A DNA stretch of 64,000 bases from Bradyrhizobium embrapense (GTDB lineage Bacteria > Pseudomonadota > Alphaproteobacteria > Rhizobiales > Xanthobacteraceae). Position numbers and translations under genes: made by a program. The stretch spans positions 620,001-684,000 of the forward strand of contig NZ_LFIP02000003.1 in the NCBI RefSeq assembly GCF_001189235.2, given 5' to 3'. Shown one piece after another: positions 17,767 to 25,484 of the stretch. The stretch's first letter is position 1; every line of letters begins with the position of its first letter. The notes below the pieces were generated by a model that had not been told where the DNA came from, did not search any database, and saw only the letters and a program-made list of their open reading frames with translations.

Positions 17767-18702
17767 TCATCGGTTCAGGATCTTCAGCCAGACATCGCCG
17801 AGGATGATCGGCTCGCGCGGAGCGAGCCAGGTGAGGCCTGCGGCCTTGCCAAGCTCGGCGATGGCGCCTTTGGCCTGCAGGTCGGACAGCACCTTGTTGA
17901 CGGCCTCCAGGAGTGCCTTGTCGGTCTCGAGCGCGACGTAACCGCGGTTGGCGCCGATCGGATAGTAATAGCCGGAGGCGGTGATCCTGGTGTCGGGATG
18001 AGCAGCGCGGTAGGCGTCGAACCGGCGCAGGTCGAGCAGGGTGGCGTCGAATTCACCGCGCTCCAGCTCTCCCAACAGGTCGCTGCGCCCGGGGACGAGG
18101 TGGGTGATGTCTTCGATCAGCTTTCCCTTGTCGAAGGTCATCAGGATGGCGTCGCCCAGCGTGCCGCTTTCGATCGCGAGGCGCAGGCCGGCGAGATCGC
18201 CGATGTCGGCGATCTTGCGGTCCTTGAGGCGCTCCTTGGCCTTGGGGCCGAGCACGACGGTCATCGGCGAATAGATATAGGGCTGGCTTGGCGCCAGCAC
18301 CCCGATCGGGATCCGCCGGCGGCGGTCGTCGCGGGTGGCACCGTCGAAGTCCGGCAGCTTGGCCGTCGCGACGCCCGGGGCCTTCAGGGAGTCCGAGGTG
18401 AGCGCGTATCCGCCGACCAGCGCGCACCGTCCGTCCGACAGCAGCGCGTTGGCTTCCAGCGCGGGGCTCGAATCCTCGTCGAGCTTGCTCTCGAACCATT
18501 GGATCTTGAGCGGCCGCCCGAGCCGCTCGGCGATCACTTGCGCGAGCGCGACATCGAAGCCGGCATCCGGCTTGCCGCGAAGATGCGCCGACAACGGGGG
18601 CAGATCCTCATCGAGGCATACTTTGAGCGGCGCGTCGGCGGCCTGCGCCGCCGCAATGGCGAGAAGCCAAGCCGTCGCCGCGCCCGCTACCAGGGCTCTC
18701 AT
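17767..18702 (-). CDS. xoxJ: XoxJ/MoxJ-like periplasmic solute-binding protein
   Basis: A 311-residue exported protein. The signal peptide (AWLLAIAAAQAADA) is followed by a type-3 solute-binding fold starting LKVCLDEDLPPLSAH. It is the third gene of a minus-strand operon after a PQQ dehydrogenase and a cytochrome c; its ATG overlaps the cytochrome stop by 4 bases (18699-18702). In methanol dehydrogenase operons such proteins (MoxJ/XoxJ) are thought to help activate the dehydrogenase. The assignment rests on fold and operon position; an ordinary amino-acid-binding protein is the alternative. Confidence 0.75.
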   Translation of the reverse strand: MRALVAGAATAWLLAIAAAQAADAPLKVCLDEDLPPLSAHLRGKPDAGFDVALAQVIAERLGRPLKIQWFESKLDEDSSPALEANALLSDGRCALVGGYALTSDSLKAPGVATAKLPDFDGATRDDRRRRIPIGVLAPSQPYIYSPMTVVLGPKAKERLKDRKIADIGDLAGLRLAIESGTLGDAILMTFDKGKLIEDITHLVPGRSDLLGELERGEFDATLLDLRRFDAYRAAHPDTRITASGYYYPIGANRGYVALETDKALLEAVNKVLSDLQAKGAIAELGKAAGLTWLAPREPIILGDVWLKILNR

Positions 18703-19049
18703 TGGCTCCTCCGGCTCGACAGGAAGGCCCAGACGTCGGCGATCTCCTGCTCGCTCAGGATGTCGGCCCAGGGTGGCATCTTGCCGTTCTTGCCTTGCTT
18801 CACGGTGGTCACGAAGCGGGTCTTGTCGCCGGGAAACGCGCGCAGGTCCGGCGTGATGGTGCCGGAGTTGACCATGTTGGGCCCATGGCAATGCGAGCAG
18901 TTCTTGGCGTAGGTGACCTTGCCCTGGTCGGTCTGACCCTCAAGGTCGATTGCACTGGCTTGCTGTGCGGCTGCCGGGATCAACGTGATCAAGGTTGCCG
19001 CGACGGCGGCGAAGATCGCCGCCGTCAACAGGGTTACTCGTTCAGTCAC
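18699..19049 (-). CDS. Cytochrome c, electron acceptor of the PQQ dehydrogenase
   Basis: A 116-residue small cytochrome c. An N-terminal signal/anchor helix (about residues 5-29) precedes the haem site C51-x2-C54-H55 (NCSHCHG), with a likely axial M91 (GKMPPW). It starts at GTG 19049 with CGGAG about 8 bases upstream, 13 bases after the dehydrogenase stop, and overlaps the XoxJ-like gene by 4 bases. It would take electrons from reduced PQQ in the periplasm. Confidence 0.88.
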   Translation of the reverse strand: MTERVTLLTAAIFAAVAATLITLIPAAAQQASAIDLEGQTDQGKVTYAKNCSHCHGPNMVNSGTITPDLRAFPGDKTRFVTTVKQGKNGKMPPWADILSEQEIADVWAFLSSRRSQ

Positions 19050-19062
19050 GTGTGCTCCGCGC

Positions 19063-20727
19063 TCAGTTCTTGACCGCGAACACCCACAGCGAGCCGCCGG
19101 GTGGGACCTTGGCGAGCCGCTCGTCGCCCGAGAACAGCGAATAGACGCCGCCATAGCCCGAGGTGACGGCAACATATTGCACGCCGTCCTGCTGCCAGGT
19201 TACCGGTTGTCCTTCGATGCCCGAGCCGGTCTGGAACTGCCAGAGCTTCTTGCCGTTGTCGGCGTCGAACGCCTCGAACTCGCCGGTCAACTGACCGGAG
19301 AACACCACGCCGCCGGCCGTGGAGAGCACGCCGGAGAAGCGCGGAATATCGCTCGGCGCTTCCCACTTCGCCTTGCCAGTCATCGGATCGATCGCCTTGA
19401 GATGGCCGCGCGGTCCGGTGCCCCATTCCCAGGGATCGGTGAGGTCCATGCCGAGATACCACTCGCCCTGCTTGAACGTCACCGGTTCGGCCTTGTACTT
19501 GCCGCCGAAGGCGAGCGTGTTGGCGTAGGCGAGGCCGGTCTGCGGATTGAACGACATCGGCTCCCAGTTCTTGCCGCCGAGGATCGACGGGTAGACCGTA
19601 ACCTTCTTGCCGTCACGCGCATCCTTGGCAACGTCGGTCTCGATCGGGCGTCCGGTCTTCAGGTCCACTCCGGTGGCCCAGTTGACGTTGACATAGGGAT
19701 TGGCCGCGAGCAGCTTGCCGTTGGTGCGGTCGAGCACGTAGAAGAAGCCGTTTCGGTTGGCGTCCATCAGCACCTTGGTCGGCTTGCCCTCGACATTCAT
19801 GTCGGCGAGCACCATCTCGGCCACCGAGTCATAGTCGAACGGATTGTTCGGCGAGAACTGGTAGTGCCATTTGATCTTCCCGGTCTTCGGATCGAGCGCG
19901 AGAACCGAGCAGGTGTAGAGGTTGTCGCCAGGACGCACCGCCGAGTTGAACGGTCCGGGATTGCCGATGCCCCAATACACGGTGTTCAGTTCGGCATCGT
20001 AGGAGCCGGTGATCCAGGTCGATCCGCCGCCCAGTTTCCAGGTGTCGCCCTTCCAGGTGTCGCCACCGGGCTCGTCGGGAGTGGGGATCGAGTAGGTACG
20101 CCAGAGCTTCTTGCCGGTTGCCGGATCCCAGCCGTCGATGAAGCCGCGGGTGCCGAATTCGGCGCCGGAGATGCCGGTGATCACCACGCCGTCGGCGACC
20201 AGAGGCGCCACCGTCATCGAGTAGCCTTCCTTGATGTCCGCAGCCTTTTCGCGCCACAGCTCCTTGCCGGTCTTGGCATCGAGCGCGATCACATTGGCAT
20301 CGAGGGTGGTGCGGAACAGCTTGCCGTCATACAAGGCCGCGCCGCGATTGATGATGCCGCAGCAGACGATACGCGGCGTCTCGGCGGGATACTCGACCTT
20401 CGTCTTCCAGATCTGCTTGCCGGTCTTGGCGTCGATCGCAATCGTGGCGTTGTGCGTGGTGACGTAAAGGACGCCCTGGTAGACGAGCGGCTGCGATTCC
20501 TCGCTGCGGTCGTCGTTCAAGCTGTAATTCCAGACCGGGACCAGATTCTTGACGGTGTCCTTGTTGATCTGGTTCAGCGTCGAAAAGCGCTGAAGGTTGT
20601 AACCCATTCCATAATTGAGAACGTTCGATGTATCGGTCGCACCCTTGACCAACTGCTCGTTGGTCTGAGCGCTTGCACCATACGATGCAAGAATCACGAG
20701 GCTTGCGGCCAGCGCAATGCGTCTCAT
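19063..20727 (-). CDS. PQQ-dependent alcohol dehydrogenase, lanthanide type (ExaF/PedH/XoxF-like)
   Basis: A 554-residue exported quinoprotein: signal peptide to about residue 21, then an eight-bladed propeller with repeated AKTG-x-x-LW motifs. It has the vicinal disulfide C122-C123, metal ligands E190 and N256, and catalytic D298. D300 two residues later (FDYDS) is the lanthanide-coordinating Asp that separates XoxF/ExaF-type enzymes from calcium enzymes. ATG 20727 is preferred over 20730 because GGAGG has better spacing. It leads the operon with the cytochrome c and the XoxJ-like protein. The substrate (methanol, ethanol or other) cannot be told from sequence alone. Confidence 0.9.
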   Translation of the reverse strand: MRRIALAASLVILASYGASAQTNEQLVKGATDTSNVLNYGMGYNLQRFSTLNQINKDTVKNLVPVWNYSLNDDRSEESQPLVYQGVLYVTTHNATIAIDAKTGKQIWKTKVEYPAETPRIVCCGIINRGAALYDGKLFRTTLDANVIALDAKTGKELWREKAADIKEGYSMTVAPLVADGVVITGISGAEFGTRGFIDGWDPATGKKLWRTYSIPTPDEPGGDTWKGDTWKLGGGSTWITGSYDAELNTVYWGIGNPGPFNSAVRPGDNLYTCSVLALDPKTGKIKWHYQFSPNNPFDYDSVAEMVLADMNVEGKPTKVLMDANRNGFFYVLDRTNGKLLAANPYVNVNWATGVDLKTGRPIETDVAKDARDGKKVTVYPSILGGKNWEPMSFNPQTGLAYANTLAFGGKYKAEPVTFKQGEWYLGMDLTDPWEWGTGPRGHLKAIDPMTGKAKWEAPSDIPRFSGVLSTAGGVVFSGQLTGEFEAFDADNGKKLWQFQTGSGIEGQPVTWQQDGVQYVAVTSGYGGVYSLFSGDERLAKVPPGGSLWVFAVKN

Positions 20728-20955
20728 CATATCCTCCCAATGAACCTTTTTCCGCACGCCTATTCCTGACGTTGCGGACGGAACCATCCCCCTGAAACCA
20801 AAACGGGTCAATACGAAAACGTGAACGAACCCCATCGGCCTCGAGAGGCCGGTCGAAAGCCTCAGGTTTTCGCTGATGCGTCCGTAGCTTACCGTCGCGT
20901 GGCATACGCAACGCCATGGGCGACCCGCCGCTATGCCGCAGCGCGAACGGTTCGA

Positions 20956-21201
20956 TCAGCTCGATGGCGCGCGCGGACAGGCACTCGGACGTGGCCTGGT
21001 GCCCCGCTTGTCCGGCGGCACGTTGCAATTGTCGATGCGCTGCTCATCGGTCCATTTGCGTCCGAGCCGCTCCTTGCCGGTGAGCGTGCGCTGCTGGGTA
21101 ACCTCCGCCGATGGGGCGGGGGCCCGGTCCTGCGCGGACACGGGCGCGGTCAGACCGAGCGCAACGAGGCAGCCCAACGTGGTCCTGCAAACATGGCTCA
21201 T
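20956..21201 (-). CDS. Small exported protein of unknown function
   Basis: An 81-residue protein with a signal peptide (LGCLVALGLTAPVSAQ) and a basic mature part including LTGKERLGRKWTDEQRIDNC and a Pro/Arg-rich end with two Cys. GAGGTG lies just before ATG 21201. I recall near-identical motifs in many small Bradyrhizobium exported proteins, but no function is known. It lies between the dehydrogenase operon and lanM, transcribed away from lanM. Confidence 0.65.
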   Translation of the reverse strand: MSHVCRTTLGCLVALGLTAPVSAQDRAPAPSAEVTQQRTLTGKERLGRKWTDEQRIDNCNVPPDKRGTRPRPSACPRAPSS

Positions 21202-21397
21202 GGTCACCTCGCGCGTTCTGGTGCATTGCGATCGGCACGGCGCCACAGATGATCCGTGAGGCCATCCGTTTCCACCCGAAACCCGACAGGCGATCGCCGC
21301 TCAGACCAACTGTAGGAACTGCGCCGAAGCTGCTATGGTGGGCTTCGAAGGACCTGCTCCGTAACCTCGGCGGAGCCGCACTGAAGGGAGACCAGTG

Positions 21398-21796
21398 ATG
21401 ATTTCGCGCCGCTCGCTTGCCTTGACCTTGGCCATGGCCGTCCTGTCAGGTCCCGCCTTGGCGGCATCGGGCGGACGCGGCGCGCTCAAGATGCTCGATC
21501 CCGACAATGACGGCACGGTCGACCTTGCCGAGGCCAAGAAAGCTGCCGCCGATCTGTTCGCGAAGCTCGATCCCGATCACGACGGCACGCTCGATGTGCG
21601 CGAACTGCGCGGACGGCTGACTGCGAAAGAGCTCAAGATGGCGGATCCGGATCACGACGGCACCCTGACGCTCGACGAATATCTCGCGGTGGTCGAGCAG
21701 CGGTTCAAGGCCGCCGATCCCGACAATGACGGGACGCTGGATGCGAAGGAGTTGAAGTCGCGCGCCGGCCGGGCGCTGCTGCGCCTGCTCAAATAG
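21398..21796 (+). CDS. lanM: Lanmodulin, periplasmic lanthanide-binding EF-hand protein
   Basis: A 132-residue protein: a signal peptide (to about A22 or A23) and four EF-hand loops at residues 34-45, 58-69, 83-94 and 107-118. All four have Pro at loop position 2 (DPDxDGT), the hallmark of lanmodulin, and only 12-13 residues separate them, as in Methylorubrum LanM. Position 9 is Asp in loops 1, 2 and 4 but Thr in loop 3 (T91); loop 4 begins with Asp, where the Methylorubrum protein has Asn. It should bind and carry lanthanides in the periplasm. AAGGGAG lies upstream of ATG 21398. A strong hairpin follows the gene. Confidence 0.93.
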   Translation: MISRRSLALTLAMAVLSGPALAASGGRGALKMLDPDNDGTVDLAEAKKAAADLFAKLDPDHDGTLDVRELRGRLTAKELKMADPDHDGTLTLDEYLAVVEQRFKAADPDNDGTLDAKELKSRAGRALLRLLK

Positions 21797-22136
21797 GTCC
21801 GTGCCTGTGGGCTGTGCTGCGCGGACTCCGGCGACGGGCGCCGGATTCCGCGCACAACAAAAAAAGTTGCGATTTCGCTCTTGGGCAAGACGCCGCCGGC
21901 GCGATCGGGTCTGCTTATCGGTGCGTCGCCGCCCGGCAGGCGGAAAATGCCTGACAGAACAGTGTCGGGGTTTCCCAGTCGTATCAAAGCCGGGCGGACG
22001 TCAGCGAGCCGTCGTCCGTTTCGGCATGTCCAGCAGCGAAGTCGGTCCTTACCCGGCCGGCTTGCAGCCTGGAACAGCCAGCCCTAGCTTGCCGCGCGGC
22101 GCGACGCTTGCGCCAACTTATACTTGGGAGAAGGAA
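21797..22136. promoter_or_regulatory. pqqA: pqqA upstream region
   Basis: This 340-base gap holds the lanM hairpin and then a run of A (about 21859-21865). At 21874-21888 lies a 15-base element that matches the region upstream of xoxF (40715-40729) at 13 of 15 positions. GGAGAAGG just before 22137 is the pqqA ribosome binding site. A promoter for pqqA is expected here, but I cannot fix its -10/-35. Confidence 0.5.
21819..21853 (+). terminator. Long hairpin after lanM
   Basis: Arms 21819-21833 and 21839-21853 pair over 15 bases with one mismatch and a 5-base loop, starting 22 bases after the lanM stop. An A-run rather than a T-run follows, so it may protect the mRNA 3' end or act as a Rho-associated stop. 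Confidence 0.6.
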
Positions 22137-22217
22137 ATGGCCTGGAAAACACCGAAGATCGTCGAAGTGCCGGTCGGCATGGAAATCAACATGTACGCCT
22201 GCGCAGCGCGCAAGTAA
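22137..22217 (+). CDS. pqqA: PQQ precursor peptide PqqA
   Basis: A 26-residue peptide, MAWKTPKIVEVPVGMEINMY then six more residues. It has the Glu and Tyr (E16, Y20; E-x3-Y) that PqqE joins to begin PQQ synthesis. Length and sequence are typical of PqqA. GGAGAAGG precedes ATG 22137. None of pqqB, C, D or E follows; the next gene, 205 bases on, encodes a beta-barrel-like protein. It is either an extra copy or separated from the rest of the pathway. Confidence 0.93.
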   Translation: MAWKTPKIVEVPVGMEINMYACAARK

Positions 22218-22422
22218 TCCGAGACAAGTAACGCGAGGCAGCCTGCCCGGCCCGAGCAGCTTGCTGCATCGAGCCGCGGCAGGCGTCTTCGCGGCCGCGA
22301 TGCTGCCGCGCGAATTTCCCGCAGGTCCCTCCCACGACAGGTTGAGATCGAGACCACCGGCACGATTGGCGGGCCGTCCTGCTTTGGCCTACAGTGCGGC
22401 TTAAGGCGGTGGTCCGGGGACG

Positions 22423-23307
22423 ATGAGTTTCGAAATCAGGCGAGGGCGTTGGGTGGGCGTGCTGGGCGCGGCGATTGCCGGCGTCGCGGCCGTGCTGCCG
22501 CTCGGCGCCTACGCCGAGGGCTTTGATACCGAGCACATCTTCGGCTTCATGATCGGCTCCGATGTGGGCGACGTCGGCGAGCGGGAATTTCAGAGCCAGA
22601 CCACCGGACGCTTCGCCAAGGACGGCGGCCGCTATCGTGCGCTCAATCAGGAGATGGAGCTCGAGCTCGTTCCGGCGCCGAACTTTCGTGTCGAGCTCGG
22701 CACGTCCTTCGGCGCTTACGATATCAATCGCGTTCCGGGCTTTGACGATCGCCGCCAGTTGTCGTGGCAAAGCGTGTCGGTCGATTTTCGTTATCGCTTT
22801 CTCAATCGTGAGGCGACGCCCTTCGGCATGACGGTCGCGCTGGAGACGCGCGCCGGCCGCGTCGATGAAACGACGGCTGCGGCAGTCCGCAGCTACGGCA
22901 CCGAACTCACGGTGGCGTTCGACCGCGAGGTGATTCCGAATCTGGCTGTGGCGGCCCTGAACGTCAGCTATGAGCCGGAATGGACGCGGATGCCGCGCAC
23001 CGGCACCGCAGAGCAGGATGCCACGATCGGCATCGCGTTTGGCCTGATGGCCAAGGTGCGGCCGGATATCCTGATCGGGGGCGAAGCGCGCTATTTCAGG
23101 AAGTATGACGGGATCGGCCTGGATGAACTGTCCGGGCAGGCGCTGTTCATCGGTCCCACCGCCTATTTCCAGCTCTCGGAGCGTTCGCGCCTGACTGCGA
23201 CCTGGAGCGTGCAGGCCTGGGGGCAGCGGGCCGGCAGCAATGCCGCCGTCGACCTGGTCAATTTCGAGCGCCACCAGGCGCGGCTGGTGTACGGTCTGAA
23301 TTTCTAG
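22423..23307 (+). CDS. Probable outer-membrane beta-barrel protein of unknown function
   Basis: A 294-residue exported protein: signal peptide LGAAIAGVAAVLPLGAYAEG, then alternating hydrophobic strands (FRVELGTSFGAYDI, SVSVDFRYRF, GMTVALETRAGRV, TAYFQLSERSRLTATWSVQ) and a C-terminal Phe (ARLVYGLNF), as outer-membrane barrels have. It lacks a TonB box or plug domain. Its place between pqqA and PQQ-linked transport genes suggests a link to quinoprotein metabolism, but no function can be assigned. Confidence 0.65.
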   Translation: MSFEIRRGRWVGVLGAAIAGVAAVLPLGAYAEGFDTEHIFGFMIGSDVGDVGEREFQSQTTGRFAKDGGRYRALNQEMELELVPAPNFRVELGTSFGAYDINRVPGFDDRRQLSWQSVSVDFRYRFLNREATPFGMTVALETRAGRVDETTAAAVRSYGTELTVAFDREVIPNLAVAALNVSYEPEWTRMPRTGTAEQDATIGIAFGLMAKVRPDILIGGEARYFRKYDGIGLDELSGQALFIGPTAYFQLSERSRLTATWSVQAWGQRAGSNAAVDLVNFERHQARLVYGLNF

Positions 23308-23409
23308 AGCCGGGTTCCCAGCGCCTTTCACGGGCCTGTGAAACTCAGGCCTGGCTGATTACGTATTTCCTCGTGTTATCTATTTCGTGAGCACGCTTAG
23401 GGATCGCGC

Positions 23410-23646
23410 ATGAATCCGATTGATCTGATCGTCACCGTATGTGCCGTGCTGTCGCCGGCCACCTGCGAGGAGCAGCATCTGGTGTTCAACTGGAACGGTT
23501 CGCTGCAGCAATGCGCCATGGCCGCACCGCCCTACATCGCGCAATGGGTCGGCGAGCATCCGAAATGGACCGCGGTGCGATGGCGCTGCGAATATCCGCA
23601 CGCCAACGATCGCGCCGGTTCGGACGGCAAGCCGACGGTGGGCTAG
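23410..23646 (+). CDS. Small conserved protein of unknown function (78 aa)
   Basis: A 78-residue protein starting MNPIDLIVTVCAVLSPATCE, then SLQQCAMAAPPYIAQWVGEH and a CEYPHA segment. It holds four Cys, which could form disulfides outside the cytoplasm, and the N-terminus may be a short signal. I recall similar small proteins across rhizobia, none with known function. It converges on the gene ending at 23650. Confidence 0.6.
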   Translation: MNPIDLIVTVCAVLSPATCEEQHLVFNWNGSLQQCAMAAPPYIAQWVGEHPKWTAVRWRCEYPHANDRAGSDGKPTVG

Positions 23647-23649
23647 CTG

Positions 23650-24003
23650 CTATTTGCTGCAATCCTTCAGGTCCTTGTCGGATACCGAAAACACGGCGTC
23701 GGCCTTGATCTCGATATCGCGAACCAAGCACTGCCGGGCGCCGCTGTAGCCGACCTTGGCATCGTAGCGGCCGGGCTCTACGCCGGTGATGCGCAGGCGC
23801 TCGTCGTGGTCGACTTCCTTATCCTTGTCGTTGAGCGTCTGGTTCGGACCCCACTCGTTCTTGCCCGCCGGCGACAGCTCGAAGCTTGAAATCGTGGCGC
23901 TGGTCAGATTCCACAACCGAATGCCCTTGCCCTTGCTTTGGGCGAGCACTGTGGCCGGCAGCACAAGCAACGCAACACCAACAGCAATCAACGCACGCGG
24001 CAT
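23650..24003 (-). CDS. Exported protein of unknown function (117 aa)
   Basis: A signal peptide (LIAVGVALLVLPATVLAQ) is followed by a single small beta-rich domain with IRLWNLTSATISSFELSPAG and a Cys pair (QCLVRDIEIK and KDCSK) that may form a disulfide. No enzyme motif is seen. It lies 41 bases upstream of the ABC ATPase gene in the same direction and may belong to that operon. Confidence 0.65.
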   Translation of the reverse strand: MPRALIAVGVALLVLPATVLAQSKGKGIRLWNLTSATISSFELSPAGKNEWGPNQTLNDKDKEVDHDERLRITGVEPGRYDAKVGYSGARQCLVRDIEIKADAVFSVSDKDLKDCSK

Positions 24004-24044
24004 CCAACCTCTCCCTTACGCTTTCGTCCAAGGATGACGGCGTC

Positions 24045-24755
24045 TCACATATTTGCAAGGTCCAACTGTGAAAGCTGACGCTTGATTTCGCCGATCTCCG
24101 GCTCGCTGCGCGTTGCGCGCGGCACGGCAATGGTCTCGACGTGAAGGATTCGGGCCGGTCGCGGCGACAGGAAGAAAAGTCGGTCGCCGAGGCGGACTGC
24201 GTCGTCGAGATCGTGGGTGACCAGCAGCGTCATCATCTTCCGGCTGGCGACCAGCGTGGCGACCTGGTCGCGTAACCGTCCCGCGAGGGCATTGTCGAGC
24301 GAGGCCAGCGGCTCGTCGAGAATCAGGAAATCCGGCTCGATCGCAAAGGCGCGGGCGAGCGCGACGCGGCGCGCCAGGCCGAGCGACAACTCGCCGGGAA
24401 AATGGTTGCGATGTGCGCTCAAGTCGAGCACCTCGAACAGCGCCGACAGCGTGCCGTCATCGGCGTCAGGTGCGGCGATCCGCACATTCGCCTCCACAGT
24501 GCGCCAGGGCAACAGCCGCGGCTCCTGGAACACCATGCCAAGGCGCATGCCGGGCGAGCGTGTGACGTGGCCCTGATAGTTGCCATCGAGCCCGGCGAGG
24601 ATCCTAAGCAGGGTGCTCTTGCCGCAACCCGACGGACCGAACAGCACGCCAACCTCGCCGGCGTTGAGCGTGAAGGTGACGTTGTCGAGCACGTCGTGCC
24701 GCTTTCCGGCCGCGCTTGCAAAGCTCTTTCCTGTAATCTTGACCTCAAGCTGCAC
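24045..24755 (-). CDS. ABC importer ATP-binding protein, NitT/TauT family
   Basis: A 236-residue ATPase with Walker A (FGPSGCGKST), a Q-loop (VFQEPRLLPW), Walker B (FLILDEPLASLD) and the switch His (VTHD). The signature is a divergent LSLGLARRVALARA instead of LSGGQ. It starts at GTG 24755, overlapping the permease stop by 11 bases. With the permease and binding protein it forms a full importer of the nitrate/sulfonate/taurine class. The substrate is unknown; a lanthanide chelator, sulfonate or other cofactor is possible given the location. Confidence 0.88.
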   Translation of the reverse strand: MQLEVKITGKSFASAAGKRHDVLDNVTFTLNAGEVGVLFGPSGCGKSTLLRILAGLDGNYQGHVTRSPGMRLGMVFQEPRLLPWRTVEANVRIAAPDADDGTLSALFEVLDLSAHRNHFPGELSLGLARRVALARAFAIEPDFLILDEPLASLDNALAGRLRDQVATLVASRKMMTLLVTHDLDDAVRLGDRLFFLSPRPARILHVETIAVPRATRSEPEIGEIKRQLSQLDLANM

Positions 24756-25482
24756 GGAGCCGCCACCGCGTTAGCCTGGTTTCAAACGGCTGCACCATCA
24801 AGGTCTCGATGACGAGCACGACCCCGGCAAAGCTCAGCGAGTAGGCGAGCAGCAGCGGGATGTCGAACAGCTGGAAGGCGACGCCGATCTCGAAGCCGAC
24901 GCCGTTGGGCCGGCCGAGATATTCGGCGACCAGCACGATCTTCCAGACCAGCGACAGCCCGGAGCGCGCGGCGGCCGCGATGTAGGGCGCAAGCTGCGGC
25001 AGGACCACATGCCGGAAGGCGCGGCCGCGCGGCAAGGCAAACGCGGTTGCCATCTCGTCGAGCGCAGGGTCGAGCGCGCGGGCGCCCTCGCGCAAGGTGA
25101 CGACGGCGGTCGGCAGCTTGTTGATGGCGATGGCCGCGATCGCAGCGACCTCGGTCAGCCCGGCCCAGATATAGGCCAGCACGATGACGACCAGCGCGGG
25201 CAGATTGAGCAGCAGGATCAGCCAGGGGTCGCCAAGGCGGTTGGCGAGCGACACGCGGCCCATCAGATAACCGATCGCCGAGCCGAGCGCCATCGCGAGG
25301 GTGAAGGCCAGCGCGACGCGCGCCAGCGTCGCGCCGAGATTGACGAACAGCGCACCCGATCGCGCTTCGGCCACGAGCACCGACAGCACCGCCGGCGGTG
25401 CCGGCAGCTTCGCATCGCCGATCAGGAGCGAGGCGAGCCACCAGGTCGCGATGAACAGCACGAAGGACAGGAGGCGCAACAC
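24745..25482 (-). CDS. ABC importer permease, NitT/TauT family
   Basis: A 245-residue membrane protein with about six segments and the permease EAA-type loop (DEMATAFALPRGRAFRHVVL followed by LPQLAPY). It starts at GTG 25482, 2 bases after the binding-protein stop, with GGGA about 8 bases upstream. Its 3' end overlaps the ATPase gene by 11 bases. It is the transmembrane part of the same importer. Confidence 0.85.
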   Translation of the reverse strand: MLRLLSFVLFIATWWLASLLIGDAKLPAPPAVLSVLVAEARSGALFVNLGATLARVALAFTLAMALGSAIGYLMGRVSLANRLGDPWLILLLNLPALVVIVLAYIWAGLTEVAAIAAIAINKLPTAVVTLREGARALDPALDEMATAFALPRGRAFRHVVLPQLAPYIAAAARSGLSLVWKIVLVAEYLGRPNGVGFEIGVAFQLFDIPLLLAYSLSFAGVVLVIETLMVQPFETRLTRWRLRAA

Positions 25483-25484
25483 CG

